A stretch of 64,000 bases of DNA from Wohlfahrtiimonas larvae (GCF_039543665.1 NZ_BAABKE010000005.1:226331-290330), one strand, 5' to 3'; positions 51,810 to 61,486 are shown, numbered from the stretch's first letter. Notes: generated by a model not told the origin, from the letters alone. Numbers and translations: made by a program.

Positions 51810-53640
51810 ATTCTGTGACATCTTTTAAGAATTGATCAGCTTCTAAGCCTGCCATTGCAAGCACTTCATGGCGCTCACCATGTTCTAAGAATGTATCTGG
51901 TAAACCAAACGTTTTGATTGGCTTAAATATAAAATTCTGTGCCAATAATTCTTGGATCGCAGTACCCACACCACCTGTGACAACGCCATCTTCAATTGTG
52001 ATGATGATGTTATGCTTGTTGGCTTCTGCTGTGATCAATTCCGCATCCAATGGTTTTACAAAACGCAAATCCACTAAGGTTGCATTGAGTGCATTTGCTG
52101 CTTTTTCTGCAACGTGCAGCATTGTGCCTACTGCAAAAATAACAATATCAACACCTTTGCGAATAATGTTTGCTTTACCAAATTGAATATCTAATGTTTC
52201 TGTAATTTCTATACCTTCGCCTGAGCCACGAGGATAACGTATAGCTGTTGGATGAGGTACAGTTAATGCTAAATTCAGCATGTGATATTGCTCGTTTTCG
52301 TCGGATGGTGCCATGATCACCATATTTGGCACGATGCGTAAATATGCTAAGTCAAATGCACCAATATGTGTTGGGCCATCAGGTCCAACAACACCCGCAC
52401 GGTCGATGGCGAATACAATTGGTAAATCTTGCAAGGCAACATCATGAATCAATTGATCATAAGCGCGTTGTAAGAATGTTGAATAGATCGCAACTATAGG
52501 CTTTAAACCTTTCATTGCCATACCAGCTGCAATTGTGACGGCATGTTGCTCTGCGATTGCAACATCAAAAAATCGCTTTGGAAAATGTTGCTCAAATTCA
52601 ACTAAACCAGAGCCTTCCCGCATTGCAGGTGTGATGGCAACAATTTTATGATCTTTTTTGGCAACATCACAAATCCACTGTGAGAAAACTTGCGTATAGG
52701 TTTTGGCAGTAGGTTTAGTCTCAATTTTATCAATAGGTTTTGGTGCAGAAACTGCATGGAATTTCACAGGAGCAGATTCTGCTTGAGAATAACCTTTGCC
52801 TTTTTGCGTAATTAAATGTAAGAGTTTTGGGCCGCGTTTCTGTTTTAAATTTTGTAATATTTTGATCAAAGAAGGTAAATCATGACCATCTACAGGACCA
52901 AAATATTGAAAATCTAAAGCTTCAAATAATCCACCGTCACCCGCAACCATATTTTTGATCTGTTCTTCTGTGCGTTTAGCTAATTCTAATGCATGTGGTA
53001 AAGGTAAGCTTTCGATGAAGCGTTTACCTTCTGAGCGTAGTGACTGCATGATTGGATTAGATAATGTTTTTGTAACCATATTGCTTAAAGCGCCAACATT
53101 GGGTGAAATGGACATATTGTTGTCATTTAAAATTACCAACATATCCGCTTTAATGGCACCTGCGTGATTCAATGCTTCAAATGCCATACCCGCGGTTAGA
53201 GCACCATCACCAATCACTGCAACGGCATGATGATGTGTACGCAATAGATCATTGGCAATGCTCATGCCTAAAGATGCGCTTACCGAAGTTGATGAGTGTC
53301 CAACAGTAAAAGCATCGTATTTGCTCTCTTTAGGGCAAGGGAAGGGCTTTAAGCCATCTTTTTGACGAATGGATTTGAGTTGATCACGACGCTCTGTCAA
53401 AATTTTATGAGGATAAGCCTGATGGCCAACATCCCAAACTATGTCATCATTCGGCGCATCAAAAACATAGTGTAATGCAACAGTGAGTTCAATCACACCT
53501 AAACCAGATGCAAAGTGCCCACCACTTTCCAACACGCTTTGAATTAAAAATTGGCGCAATTCATGCGCAAGTTGTTGTAATTCTTGGGTGGATAGACGTT
53601 TTAAGTCCTGTGGGGTTTGGATTTGGGTTAAGAGTGACAT
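51757..53640 (-). CDS. dxs: 1-deoxy-D-xylulose-5-phosphate synthase
   Basis: This 627-residue transketolase-like enzyme uses thiamine diphosphate to join pyruvate and glyceraldehyde 3-phosphate, the first step of the MEP isoprenoid pathway. The GDGALTAGMAFEAL ThDP/Mg motif is at 144-157, and the C-terminal domain is complete. Length is normal (E. coli 620). It follows ispA by one base and lies in the classic xseB-ispA-dxs operon. Its tail overlaps the opposing HI0933-type gene. Confidence 0.97.
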   Translation of the reverse strand: MSLLTQIQTPQDLKRLSTQELQQLAHELRQFLIQSVLESGGHFASGLGVIELTVALHYVFDAPNDDIVWDVGHQAYPHKILTERRDQLKSIRQKDGLKPFPCPKESKYDAFTVGHSSTSVSASLGMSIANDLLRTHHHAVAVIGDGALTAGMAFEALNHAGAIKADMLVILNDNNMSISPNVGALSNMVTKTLSNPIMQSLRSEGKRFIESLPLPHALELAKRTEEQIKNMVAGDGGLFEALDFQYFGPVDGHDLPSLIKILQNLKQKRGPKLLHLITQKGKGYSQAESAPVKFHAVSAPKPIDKIETKPTAKTYTQVFSQWICDVAKKDHKIVAITPAMREGSGLVEFEQHFPKRFFDVAIAEQHAVTIAAGMAMKGLKPIVAIYSTFLQRAYDQLIHDVALQDLPIVFAIDRAGVVGPDGPTHIGAFDLAYLRIVPNMVIMAPSDENEQYHMLNLALTVPHPTAIRYPRGSGEGIEITETLDIQFGKANIIRKGVDIVIFAVGTMLHVAEKAANALNATLVDLRFVKPLDAELITAEANKHNIIITIEDGVVTGGVGTAIQELLAQNFIFKPIKTFGLPDTFLEHGERHEVLAMAGLEADQFLKDVTEFKHTLMQHVQTPMPIGS

Positions 53641-53641
53641 G

Positions 53642-54505
53642 TTAATTCTGCCTTTCGATCACATAAAGCGTTAAAGCTTTTAAAGGATCTGCATGAGTTT
53701 GAAACGGTGTTAATAGTGCTAAAGCTTCTGTATTGAGTTTTTGCATATATTCTTGCGCAGTTTCAATACCTAACAAATTAACGTAGGTGGCTTTTTCTTG
53801 TTCAGCATCTTTGCCGGCACTTTTACCCAATATTTCAGAAGAGCTGGTGGCATCTAAAATATCATCCTGGATTTGGAACATAAGCCCAACTTTCTGTGCA
53901 AATGTTGACAAAGATTGTAAAGATTCTTGGGATTGATTAGGTCCTGCAATGTAGCCCATCATAATGCTTGCTTTGATTAATGCGCCTGTTTTATTGTTGT
54001 GGATTTCTTCTAATTCTTCTAGTGTTACAGGTTTTTGTTCTGCGTGCATATCCAAAAATTGGCCTTTGATCATACCAAGTGCGCCTGATGCTGTGCTTAG
54101 TATTTTTAATAGTTCAACTTTAGTTTCAGCTGTGAAGTTATGATTATGCGCCAATAGTGCAAAAGCTTCCGTTAATAATGCATCACCGACTAAAATAGCG
54201 GTCGCTTCATCATAAGCTTTATGGTTGCTGGGTTTGCCGCGGCGAAAATCATCATCATCCATAGCAGGAAGATCATCATGCACCAATGAATAGCAGTGGA
54301 TCATTTCTATAGCAGCTGCGATTGGCAACAATGTTTGGTTATTGGCACCGCTTAGTTGCCCGCCTGCAAAGGTGAGCAATGGGCGAATACGTTTTCCACC
54401 ATCTAACACGCTGTATTCCATCGCTTCTTTTAATAATGGGACAGTGGGGAGTTTATCTAAATATTTTGCTAAGTAGCACTCAAATTCTTCTCTAAATTGA
54501 AACAT
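53642..54505 (-). CDS. ispA: Farnesyl diphosphate synthase
   Basis: This is a 287-residue trans-isoprenyl diphosphate synthase. The first Asp-rich motif is DDLPAMDDDD (77-86) and the second DDILD (214-218). It condenses IPP with DMAPP and GPP to FPP in the cytoplasm for ubiquinone, undecaprenyl phosphate and tRNA modification. Twenty bp after xseB and one base before dxs. Confidence 0.96.
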   Translation of the reverse strand: MFQFREEFECYLAKYLDKLPTVPLLKEAMEYSVLDGGKRIRPLLTFAGGQLSGANNQTLLPIAAAIEMIHCYSLVHDDLPAMDDDDFRRGKPSNHKAYDEATAILVGDALLTEAFALLAHNHNFTAETKVELLKILSTASGALGMIKGQFLDMHAEQKPVTLEELEEIHNNKTGALIKASIMMGYIAGPNQSQESLQSLSTFAQKVGLMFQIQDDILDATSSSEILGKSAGKDAEQEKATYVNLLGIETAQEYMQKLNTEALALLTPFQTHADPLKALTLYVIERQN

Positions 54506-54525
54506 AATGGATACCTAATTGAAGC

Positions 54526-54777
54526 TTAAAATGGGATGTCATCATTATCAAAATCATCTGTAAGTGGCGTGGTGATTTTTGATTGTGTAATTTCTTCAAT
54601 TTTTTTTGCGGTGTGGTCTAAAATATTACGGCAATCATGAATGAGCTGAGTGCCATCAGTGAATAGTTTTAATGATGCCTCAAGCGTCAATTCGCCAGAT
54701 TCTAGCTGTTCTATGATTGTATCAATTGAGTTTAATTTGTCTTCAATTGTTTCACTCGTATTTTTGCTTTTAGCCAC
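54526..54777 (-). CDS. xseB: Exodeoxyribonuclease VII small subunit
   Basis: This 83-residue helical protein has IEQLESGELTLEASLKLF (about 28-45), typical of XseB, which binds XseA to form exonuclease VII. First gene of the xseB-ispA-dxs operon; the 161-bp upstream gap separates it from the divergent MscS-like gene and should contain both promoters. Confidence 0.94.
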   Translation of the reverse strand: MAKSKNTSETIEDKLNSIDTIIEQLESGELTLEASLKLFTDGTQLIHDCRNILDHTAKKIEEITQSKITTPLTDDFDNDDIPF

Positions 54778-54938
54778 AATAATCCTCGGTATTTTTTAAA
54801 CTGTAATAACTGCGTCAAACACTGCAATTTTACTCAAATGAAGTATATAATACTAGCTCTTTGTCTTTTTGGGGCAGAAAAAGCAACTCATGTCATAATA
54901 ATTGAATGAGATTAAATTTAGGGACTTAAGGTGGTTGG

Positions 54939-57227
54939 GTGAAAAAAAAAGTTATCGCTTTGGCAATATTGACCTTTAATTTATTGACATTTCAGTCAAT
55001 AACCAATGTTGCATTGAGTCAAGCATTACCACTGAATACGATTTTGTCAGATGGATTAGGGGCGAAAAATAATGATAAAAAGATATATGAGCTACCAGAT
55101 CCTCTAAAATTAGTAACCACTTGGTGGAATTATTTTTCTACAAAATCAGGTGAAGAATTAAAGCAAGGTATTGCTCAATTTGTCGGAAGAGTTAATGAGC
55201 AAATTAGCCATTTACCGATTGAAGAGCAAAAAAAATACCAGCCTGTATTAAGTCAAATATCTGCTAACTTAATGGCTTATGAAACACTTGTTAGTAAGAA
55301 AAAAGCTGTACCAACAGCCGCTAAATTAGCAATTGCTGAAAAATATACAGTGAAACAGCTGATTGATTTAATACATCAAGAGCGGGATCTTCAAGGCAAT
55401 GCACAGCGAATTCTTTTGGAAATTAGTGAATATGATAAACAGTTGAGGAATTTAGATCGTCAATTGAATACAAATCTTGCACGCTATTTGGATATGCTCA
55501 GTGCTGATAGTGATCGTTTTGGCGAAGGTTTAAGTATCATCTTAATACAAACAGATTCTGTTTTAATAGATGAGCGCAATAAAACCATGAAGGATGAACT
55601 GAATAATATTAATATCAGATTAGATGATGTTAAAACAGCGATTAGCGTTGCTGTTAATGTTATTTCAACTTCTGATGATGAAATTAAACAGTTACAAGGC
55701 GCAATTGCACAATCTGAACAGCGTGTTCAAGAGATTACTGCAAAATTATATCGTGAGCAGCAACTGGTTGCATCATTAGATTCTACAGGGACGAAGGAAG
55801 ATGCTGCAGTTGCGCGGTATCGTGAGCTAAGATTGTTAAATACACAGGTACACTTGGCCGCAGCACAAGCACAAATTATTTTTTATAAAATGCAATTGAA
55901 TTTATTGCAATTATTGCATGATCCTGAAGCTGATAATGAAAGTATACTAAAGAATGTACGCCGTTATGATGTTGAGCTTGAAGAATTAAAAGCCAAGGCA
56001 ATAGGGCGTACAGAGCAAAATGAGATTGAACGTATTCGTTCGACGGAATTGTTAGCAGATACATCTAGTGAAGGTGAGCAATCATTATTTTTACGAAATA
56101 TTATTCAAGATCGCTCTAATTTAATTCAGGACACAGCCATTAATTTACAACGCTTAAATGTTCTATTAGACGATAGTAGCTATATTTCTAAGTTATCTAA
56201 AGAAAAAATTCTCGCATTAAGTGGTGGGTGGCGTAATACTTATTATCAAGGACGATTATTTTTAAGTGATTCTTGGCGTTTTATTAAAAACTCTACATCA
56301 ACGGCTTTGTTTAAGGTGGGTGATACGCCTGTGACGGCAAGTGGTTTAGTCCGTTTTGTCGTTGTATTATTCCTTGCTTGGTGGGCCGCTTTTTGGATGA
56401 ATAAATTATTAGTCCGAATCGGCAATCGTAATGGTGGAGAAAAACTGCCTGCTTACTACTTGACAGGGCGATTGACTTATTACTCTGTGATTGCGATAGG
56501 ATTTTTAGGCGGTTTAACCATCATTGGTATTGACTTTACAAATTTTGCATTGGTTGCGGGTGCCTTAGCAATTGGTTTAGGTTTTGGCTTGCAATCTATT
56601 TTAAGTAATTTCGTTTCTGGCTTGATTATTCTATTTGAGCGATCATTGAAAGTGGGTGATTTTATTGAACTACAAGAGCGAAATTTACGTGGTGAAGTGC
56701 GCGCGATTAATGTGCGTGCAACCATTATTGCAGATAATGATAATATTGAAATCGTGATTCCTAATTCTGAATTAATCAATACAAAAATGTTGAACTGGAC
56801 ATTAACGGAGCCGCATCGTCGTATTCGTTATCCATTTAAAGTTGCTTATGGTGTAGAAAAAGAATTAGTAAGAGAAGTGGTATTAAAAGCCGTTGAGGAT
56901 GTGCCACACACTTTAAAAGGTATTCCTGGTCGAAATCCATCTGTATGGCTAAATGGTTTTGGTGAATATTATTATGAGTTTGAATTGGTAGTTTGGTTGA
57001 CAGCACGAGCAGTGAAAAGACCGAATGCTGTGCATGCTGCTTATATGTGGGCGATTGATACAGCATTGCGTTCAAATAATATTGAGATTCCTGTGCCACA
57101 AAGTGAATTGCGCTTCAGAGAAAACAGTGCAATGGCAATTAAGCCATATGAAGATGATGAGTTTGAGAAGAGTTTTAAAGATGATATTCGTGAAGCGCAA
57201 TTATCATTATATAAAAAAAGTGATTAA
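54939..57227 (+). CDS. MscS-family mechanosensitive channel with large N-terminal region
   Basis: This 762-residue protein begins with a signal peptide (1-27; GTG start). A long helical, coiled-coil-prone periplasmic region (about 60-450) follows, then membrane helices and the MscS core. The pore helix and beta domain, with GALAIGLGFGLQSILSNFVSG starting near 536, are clearly visible. Such KefA/YjeP-like channels open under membrane tension to release solutes on osmotic downshock. It is shorter than E. coli MscK/YbiO-type proteins that carry seven more helices. Divergent from xseB; 52 bp upstream of glyQ. Confidence 0.87.
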   Translation: MKKKVIALAILTFNLLTFQSITNVALSQALPLNTILSDGLGAKNNDKKIYELPDPLKLVTTWWNYFSTKSGEELKQGIAQFVGRVNEQISHLPIEEQKKYQPVLSQISANLMAYETLVSKKKAVPTAAKLAIAEKYTVKQLIDLIHQERDLQGNAQRILLEISEYDKQLRNLDRQLNTNLARYLDMLSADSDRFGEGLSIILIQTDSVLIDERNKTMKDELNNINIRLDDVKTAISVAVNVISTSDDEIKQLQGAIAQSEQRVQEITAKLYREQQLVASLDSTGTKEDAAVARYRELRLLNTQVHLAAAQAQIIFYKMQLNLLQLLHDPEADNESILKNVRRYDVELEELKAKAIGRTEQNEIERIRSTELLADTSSEGEQSLFLRNIIQDRSNLIQDTAINLQRLNVLLDDSSYISKLSKEKILALSGGWRNTYYQGRLFLSDSWRFIKNSTSTALFKVGDTPVTASGLVRFVVVLFLAWWAAFWMNKLLVRIGNRNGGEKLPAYYLTGRLTYYSVIAIGFLGGLTIIGIDFTNFALVAGALAIGLGFGLQSILSNFVSGLIILFERSLKVGDFIELQERNLRGEVRAINVRATIIADNDNIEIVIPNSELINTKMLNWTLTEPHRRIRYPFKVAYGVEKELVREVVLKAVEDVPHTLKGIPGRNPSVWLNGFGEYYYEFELVVWLTARAVKRPNAVHAAYMWAIDTALRSNNIEIPVPQSELRFRENSAMAIKPYEDDEFEKSFKDDIREAQLSLYKKSD

Positions 57228-57279
57228 ATGATTATGAACTCGCTATAATGTCATCAATTTTTTAGGGTAAAACAAAATT

Positions 57280-58176
57280 ATGTCAAAAGTATTAACATTT
57301 CAGGAAATGATCCTAAGACTGCAAACTTTTTGGGCAGAACAAGGATGTGTTTTATTACAGCCATACGATATGGAAGTGGGCGCAGGTACGTTCCATTCTG
57401 CAACTTTCTTACGTTCATTAGGGCCAGAGCCATGGGCTTCTGCTTATGTTCAACCATCGCGCCGCCCAACAGATGGTCGTTATGGTGAAAATCCTAACCG
57501 TTTACAACATTATTATCAGTTCCAAGTTGTAGTGAAACCATCACCAGAGAATTTCCAAGAATTATATTTGGAATCATTGAATGTATTGGGTATCAATACA
57601 AAAGTGCATGATGTACGATTTGTGGAAGATAACTGGGAATCACCAACGTTGGGTGCTTGGGGTTTAGGTTGGGAAGTTTGGTTGAACGGCATGGAAGTAA
57701 CACAGTTCACATATTTCCAACAAGTGGGTGGTTTAGAATGTAAGCCTGTGATGGGTGAAATCACTTATGGTTTAGAGCGTTTAGCAATGTACTTACAAAA
57801 TGTTGAAAGTGTTTATGATTTAGTTTGGTCAGAAACTCCGTTCGGCACTGTAACTTATGGCGATGTTTTCCATCAAAATGAAGTAGAACAATCAACCTTT
57901 AACTTTGAACATGCTGATGTAGATTTCTTATTGCAACAATTCAACTTCTTTGAGAAAGAAGCTAAGCGTTTAATTGAAGCTAAATTAGCATTGCCTGCAT
58001 ATGAAATGGTTTTGAAAGCATCACATACATTTAACTTATTGGATGCACGTAAAGCGATCTCTGTGACAGAACGTCAATCATATATCTTACGTGTACGTGA
58101 GTTGGCTAAATCTGTGGCTGAAGCTTATTATGCAAGTCGTGAAGCATTGGGCTTCCCAATGTTAAAAGAGCAATAA
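57280..58176 (+). CDS. glyQ: Glycyl-tRNA synthetase alpha subunit
   Basis: This 298-residue GlyQ contains the class II catalytic core: LQPYDMEVGAGTFHSATFLR, an RPTDGRYGENPNRLQHYYQF stretch and EITYGLERLAMY (motif 3). It works only with the beta subunit GlyS as an alpha2beta2 enzyme. A TATAAT box (57244-57249) lies shortly before the gene. A strong terminator follows and glyS is not the next gene, unlike the common glyQS operon; glyS must be elsewhere. Confidence 0.97.
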   Translation: MSKVLTFQEMILRLQTFWAEQGCVLLQPYDMEVGAGTFHSATFLRSLGPEPWASAYVQPSRRPTDGRYGENPNRLQHYYQFQVVVKPSPENFQELYLESLNVLGINTKVHDVRFVEDNWESPTLGAWGLGWEVWLNGMEVTQFTYFQQVGGLECKPVMGEITYGLERLAMYLQNVESVYDLVWSETPFGTVTYGDVFHQNEVEQSTFNFEHADVDFLLQQFNFFEKEAKRLIEAKLALPAYEMVLKASHTFNLLDARKAISVTERQSYILRVRELAKSVAEAYYASREALGFPMLKEQ

Positions 58177-58208
58177 TTTAAGATTCTTGCAAATATAATG
58201 TGAATAAA

Positions 58209-58243
58209 CAAAAAGCCAATTTTATTATGAAATTGGCTTTTTT
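58209..58243 (+). terminator. Rho-independent terminator after glyQ
   Basis: An 11-bp stem AAAGCCAATTT/AAATTGGCTTT with a seven-base loop and trailing T residues. Confidence 0.9.
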
Positions 58244-58497
58244 AATCGCGTAGCACTCTATCAAACTAAGGTTTTATAGTACTCCATCGTAACTATTTTA
58301 TTGTTGTATAACATGATTATCATAACCCACAACGCATCATGTGAATTTCATTTTCAATAGCTATTTACATAATCTTATGGCTATGTATACTCGAAAGAGT
58401 GCAACATCCGCGACAAAATCGCATCAATCAGCACATTACCCAAAGTTTGTACAAAAATGATTAGTTTATTTATTCAATATTGATTGAAGGCTGTTTT
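58244..58497 (+). promoter_or_regulatory. Upstream region of the BASS transporter gene
   Basis: A 254-bp gap without reading frame or RNA gene. It contains the 11-bp palindrome ATGATTATCAT (58313-58323), the same palindrome as at 3535-3545 read on the other strand. No other signal stood out. Confidence 0.3.
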
Positions 58498-59439
58498 ATG
58501 CGTTGGTTAAATTTATTCTCTGAGTTCATTGGCAAAACTTTTGCGCTTTGGACATTATTGTTTGCTTTGTTGGGTTTCTTTATCCCATCATTATTCAATT
58601 CTTTGGGTTGGCTCATTACTTACTTTCTTGGCATTATCATGTTTGGAATGGGTTTAACGCTCACTTTGGAAGATTTTTCTCAAGTGGCGAAAAAACCTTG
58701 GCAAGTATTGTTGGGTGTGGGTGCTCAGTTTGTGATTATGCCTTTATTGGCAGTGGCTTTGGTGAAGATTTTTAACATCGACCCACTGTTGGCTTTAGGT
58801 GTTGTTTTAGTGGGTTCTTGCCCGGGCGGTACATCTAGCAATGTCATTACCTATTTATCTCGTGGTGATGTTGCATTAAGCGTAACGATTACAAGTATTA
58901 CAACATTATTAGCACCATTGATGACGCCATTATTATTAAAATTATTAGCATCAGAAAGTATTAATGTTTCTTTCTATGCAATGATGATGTCAATTGTACA
59001 GTTTGTTATTGTACCAATTGTATTAGGTTTGGCGGTTCGTATGGCTCTACGTTCAAATGTTAAATATGTAATGCCAGTATTACCGATAGTTTCTGTATTT
59101 GGTATTGTGATGATTGTGGCAATTGTTGTTGCATTGAATCAGGTACGTTTGAAGGAAACAGGGCTAATCATCATTGCGATTGTGATGTTGCATAATACTT
59201 TTGGGTATTTAGTGGGGTATATTATTGCGAGAATTATGGGGTTGGGATTAGCGCAACGTAAAGCGATAGCCATCGAAGTAGGTATGCAAAATAGTGGCTT
59301 GGGTGCGGCATTAGCCAATAAACATTTTGATCCGATTGTGGCTGTGCCGAGTGCAATTTTTAGTGTGTGGCATAATATTAGCGGGGCGATTTTGGCGAAT
59401 ATTTTTGCAAAAATGACCGATAAGAAATCTACCCAATAA
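58498..59439 (+). CDS. Bile acid:sodium symporter (BASS) family transporter
   Basis: This is a 313-residue, about nine- or ten-helix protein. Conserved elements are the GMGLTLTLEDF loop (about 47-57), VGSCPGGTSSNVITYLSRGDVALSV, with the crossed-helix GGTSSN motif, and EVGMQNSGLGAAL near 260, together the bacterial BASS (YocS/PanS-like) fold. The ATG at 58498 with GAAGG seven bases upstream is preferred over an in-frame TTG six codons earlier. Bacterial members move organic anions such as pantoate, 2-keto acids or bile acids with sodium; the substrate here is unknown. Confidence 0.88.
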   Translation: MRWLNLFSEFIGKTFALWTLLFALLGFFIPSLFNSLGWLITYFLGIIMFGMGLTLTLEDFSQVAKKPWQVLLGVGAQFVIMPLLAVALVKIFNIDPLLALGVVLVGSCPGGTSSNVITYLSRGDVALSVTITSITTLLAPLMTPLLLKLLASESINVSFYAMMMSIVQFVIVPIVLGLAVRMALRSNVKYVMPVLPIVSVFGIVMIVAIVVALNQVRLKETGLIIIAIVMLHNTFGYLVGYIIARIMGLGLAQRKAIAIEVGMQNSGLGAALANKHFDPIVAVPSAIFSVWHNISGAILANIFAKMTDKKSTQ

Positions 59440-59481
59440 ATAGTAAAAAGCAAATTTTTGCTTAAAAAATGTAGGATTATT

Positions 59482-59490
59482 TGTTATAAT
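59482..59490 (+). promoter_or_regulatory. Extended -10 promoter candidate for rplU
   Basis: TG-T-TATAAT (TG 59482-59483, TATAAT 59485-59490) is an extended -10 without a good -35 at normal spacing. It would give a leader of about 170 nt before rplU. Confidence 0.5.
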
Positions 59491-59525
59491 TGACAAGATT
59501 AACATATCAATATGGAAAAAAAGAT

Positions 59526-59569
59526 GTCAAGAATAATGTGCTTAATCTTGACGCAAACCATTTTTTTTT
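59526..59569 (+). promoter_or_regulatory. Possible attenuator in the rplU leader
   Basis: A seven-bp stem GTCAAGA/TCTTGAC (59526-59532 with 59546-59552) is followed eight bases later by a nine-T run (59561-59569). It could act as a leader terminator or L21-binding structure; the distance from stem to T run is longer than ideal. Confidence 0.35.
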
Positions 59570-59668
59570 ATACAATCACGTCCTTTTTATGGACTGTTAT
59601 TTCTTGTTGACTTGTTCAACGTGATAGCAAAAGAATTCAGATTCACTTAACTATTTGGAGCATTACAC

Positions 59669-59983
59669 ATGTATGCTGTAATCAAAACAGGCGGTAAACA
59701 ATACCGTGTAGCTGAAGGTCAAATCCTTCGCATTGAGAAATTGGAAGGCGCTGCTGAAGGTTCTAACGTAGAATTTGCAGAAGTATTGTTAGTAGGTAAA
59801 GACGGTTCTACAACTGTTGGTACACCACTTGTTGCAAATGCTAAAGTAGTTGCAGAAGTATTGAAGCAAGGTCGTGGACGTAAGATCGAAATCATCAAGT
59901 TCCGTCGTCGTAAGCATTCTCGCAAGCACGCTGGACATCGTCAACACTTTACTGAAGTTAAAATTTCTAGCATCTCTGCATAA
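59669..59983 (+). CDS. rplU: 50S ribosomal protein L21
   Basis: This 104-residue L21 starts MYAVIKTGGKQYRV and has the C-terminal FRRRKHSRKHAGHRQ rRNA-binding signature. First gene of the rplU-rpmA unit, 35 bp before rpmA, with GGAG a suitable distance upstream. Binds 23S rRNA in the large subunit. Confidence 0.98.
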   Translation: MYAVIKTGGKQYRVAEGQILRIEKLEGAAEGSNVEFAEVLLVGKDGSTTVGTPLVANAKVVAEVLKQGRGRKIEIIKFRRRKHSRKHAGHRQHFTEVKISSISA

Positions 59984-60018
59984 TTGCGAGATTCCTAGAC
60001 GTATAAGAGGATTTAAAC

Positions 60019-60279
60019 ATGGCACAGAAGAAAGGCGTCGGCTCCAGCCGTAACGGTCGCGATTCCGAAAGTAAACGCTTAGGTGTTAAGCGTTTTGGCG
60101 GTGAATTAGTTCCAGCGGGTTCTATCATCGTTCGTCAACGTGGTACTCGTTTTCATGCAGGTACTAACGTAGGTTTGGGTAAAGATCACACTTTATTTGC
60201 TAAGGTTGATGGTCATGTTGTTTTTGAAGTTAAAGGACAACAAAACCGTAAGTTTGTAAGCATTCAACCAGTTGCTTAA
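60019..60279 (+). CDS. rpmA: 50S ribosomal protein L27
   Basis: This 86-residue L27 has the N-terminal KKGVGSSRNGRDSESKRLGV segment that reaches the peptidyl-transferase centre. Normal length (E. coli 85). Followed by a terminator, after which obgE begins, so obgE may be expressed by readthrough or its own promoter. Confidence 0.98.
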   Translation: MAQKKGVGSSRNGRDSESKRLGVKRFGGELVPAGSIIVRQRGTRFHAGTNVGLGKDHTLFAKVDGHVVFEVKGQQNRKFVSIQPVA

Positions 60280-60296
60280 TAAATATTAGTTGTGTT

Positions 60297-60321
60297 AAAA
60301 GCCCCTTTTATTGGGGCTTTT
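60297..60321 (+). terminator. Rho-independent terminator after rpmA
   Basis: A nine-bp stem AAAAGCCCC/GGGGCTTTT with a seven-base loop; the trailing T residues are within the stem end, so termination may be partial. Confidence 0.82.
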
Positions 60322-60352
60322 ATTGTTTATGCTGTCAGATTAAGGAGGGCAG

Positions 60353-61420
60353 ATGAAATTCGTTGATGAGGTGATCATTACAGTTGAAGCGGGTAATGGT
60401 GGTGATGGATGTTTAAGTTTTCGTCGCGAGAAGTTCATCCCTTTCGGTGGACCTGATGGCGGTGATGGTGGTGATGGTGGTAGTATTTTTCTACAGGCAT
60501 CTGATACAGTTAATACATTAGTTGATTTTCGTTTTGCCAAAAAATTTAAAGCAAAACGTGGTGAAAATGGTCGTGGTGCAAACTGTACTGGGGCAGCAGG
60601 TGAAGATTTAATTTTAGTGGTGCCATTAGGTACACAAGTGCACGATGCAGATACAAATGAATTCATTTGTGACTTAACTGAAGATGGTCAAATGGCTAAG
60701 GTTGCTCAAGGTGGTTTCCATGGTTTGGGTAATACGCGCTTTAAATCGTCTACTAACCGTGCACCAAGACAAACTAAGCCAGGTACGCCAGGAGAAGAAC
60801 GCCGTTTGCGTTTGGAATTGAAAGTATTGGCTGATGTTGGTTTGTTGGGTTTACCGAATGCAGGTAAATCAACATTGATTCGTGCAGTATCAGCAGCCCG
60901 TCCAAAAGTTGCAGATTATCCATTTACAACATTGCACCCTAATTTAGGCGTTGTGAGTGTAGGGCCTTTGGATAGCTTTGTGATGGCAGATATTCCAGGG
61001 TTAATCGAAGGTGCTGCGGAAGGGGCTGGTTTGGGGCATAAATTCTTGCGCCACTTGTCTCGTACATCGATCATGTTGCATTTGGTTGATATGTCACCAT
61101 ACAGTGATTCACAAGATCCTGTTGAAGATTTCCGTGTGATCACGAATGAATTGCAACAGTATGATGAAGAGATGGCGAAGAAAGATCGTTGGTTAGTTTT
61201 GAATAAATTGGATTTGATTCCTGAAGATGAACGCGAAGAGCGCATCGCTGATTTCTTAAAAGAAATTCAGTGGGAAGGACCATGTTTTCAAATTTCTGCA
61301 ATCTCTGGCGATAATACAAAGCCATTAACGAGTGCAATTATGGATTATATTAATGCCGAGAAAGCGGCATTAAAGGCAGAAGAAACACCTGTTGCAATTG
61401 AAGTTGCAATTATGGATTAG
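60353..61420 (+). CDS. obgE: GTPase ObgE/CgtA
   Basis: This 355-residue Obg protein has a glycine-rich Obg fold (GGDGGDGGS, about 36-44). A GTPase domain follows with GLPNAGKST (167-175), DIPGLIEGAAEGAG and NKLD. It acts in 50S assembly and the stringent response. It lacks the long acidic C-terminus of E. coli ObgE (390). It is 73 bp downstream of rpmA in the usual rplU-rpmA-obg order; GGAGG precedes the ATG. Confidence 0.96.
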   Translation: MKFVDEVIITVEAGNGGDGCLSFRREKFIPFGGPDGGDGGDGGSIFLQASDTVNTLVDFRFAKKFKAKRGENGRGANCTGAAGEDLILVVPLGTQVHDADTNEFICDLTEDGQMAKVAQGGFHGLGNTRFKSSTNRAPRQTKPGTPGEERRLRLELKVLADVGLLGLPNAGKSTLIRAVSAARPKVADYPFTTLHPNLGVVSVGPLDSFVMADIPGLIEGAAEGAGLGHKFLRHLSRTSIMLHLVDMSPYSDSQDPVEDFRVITNELQQYDEEMAKKDRWLVLNKLDLIPEDEREERIADFLKEIQWEGPCFQISAISGDNTKPLTSAIMDYINAEKAALKAEETPVAIEVAIMD

Positions 61421-61451
61421 TTTTTTTAATTAGCTGAGCTTTTGATTAAGG

Positions 61452-61486
61452 GCCGGATTCGATGATTTATCGGATTCGGCTTTTTT
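61452..61486 (+). terminator. Rho-independent terminator after obgE
   Basis: A 12-bp stem (61452-61463 with 61469-61480, two G-T wobbles) is followed by six T residues. Confidence 0.9.
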
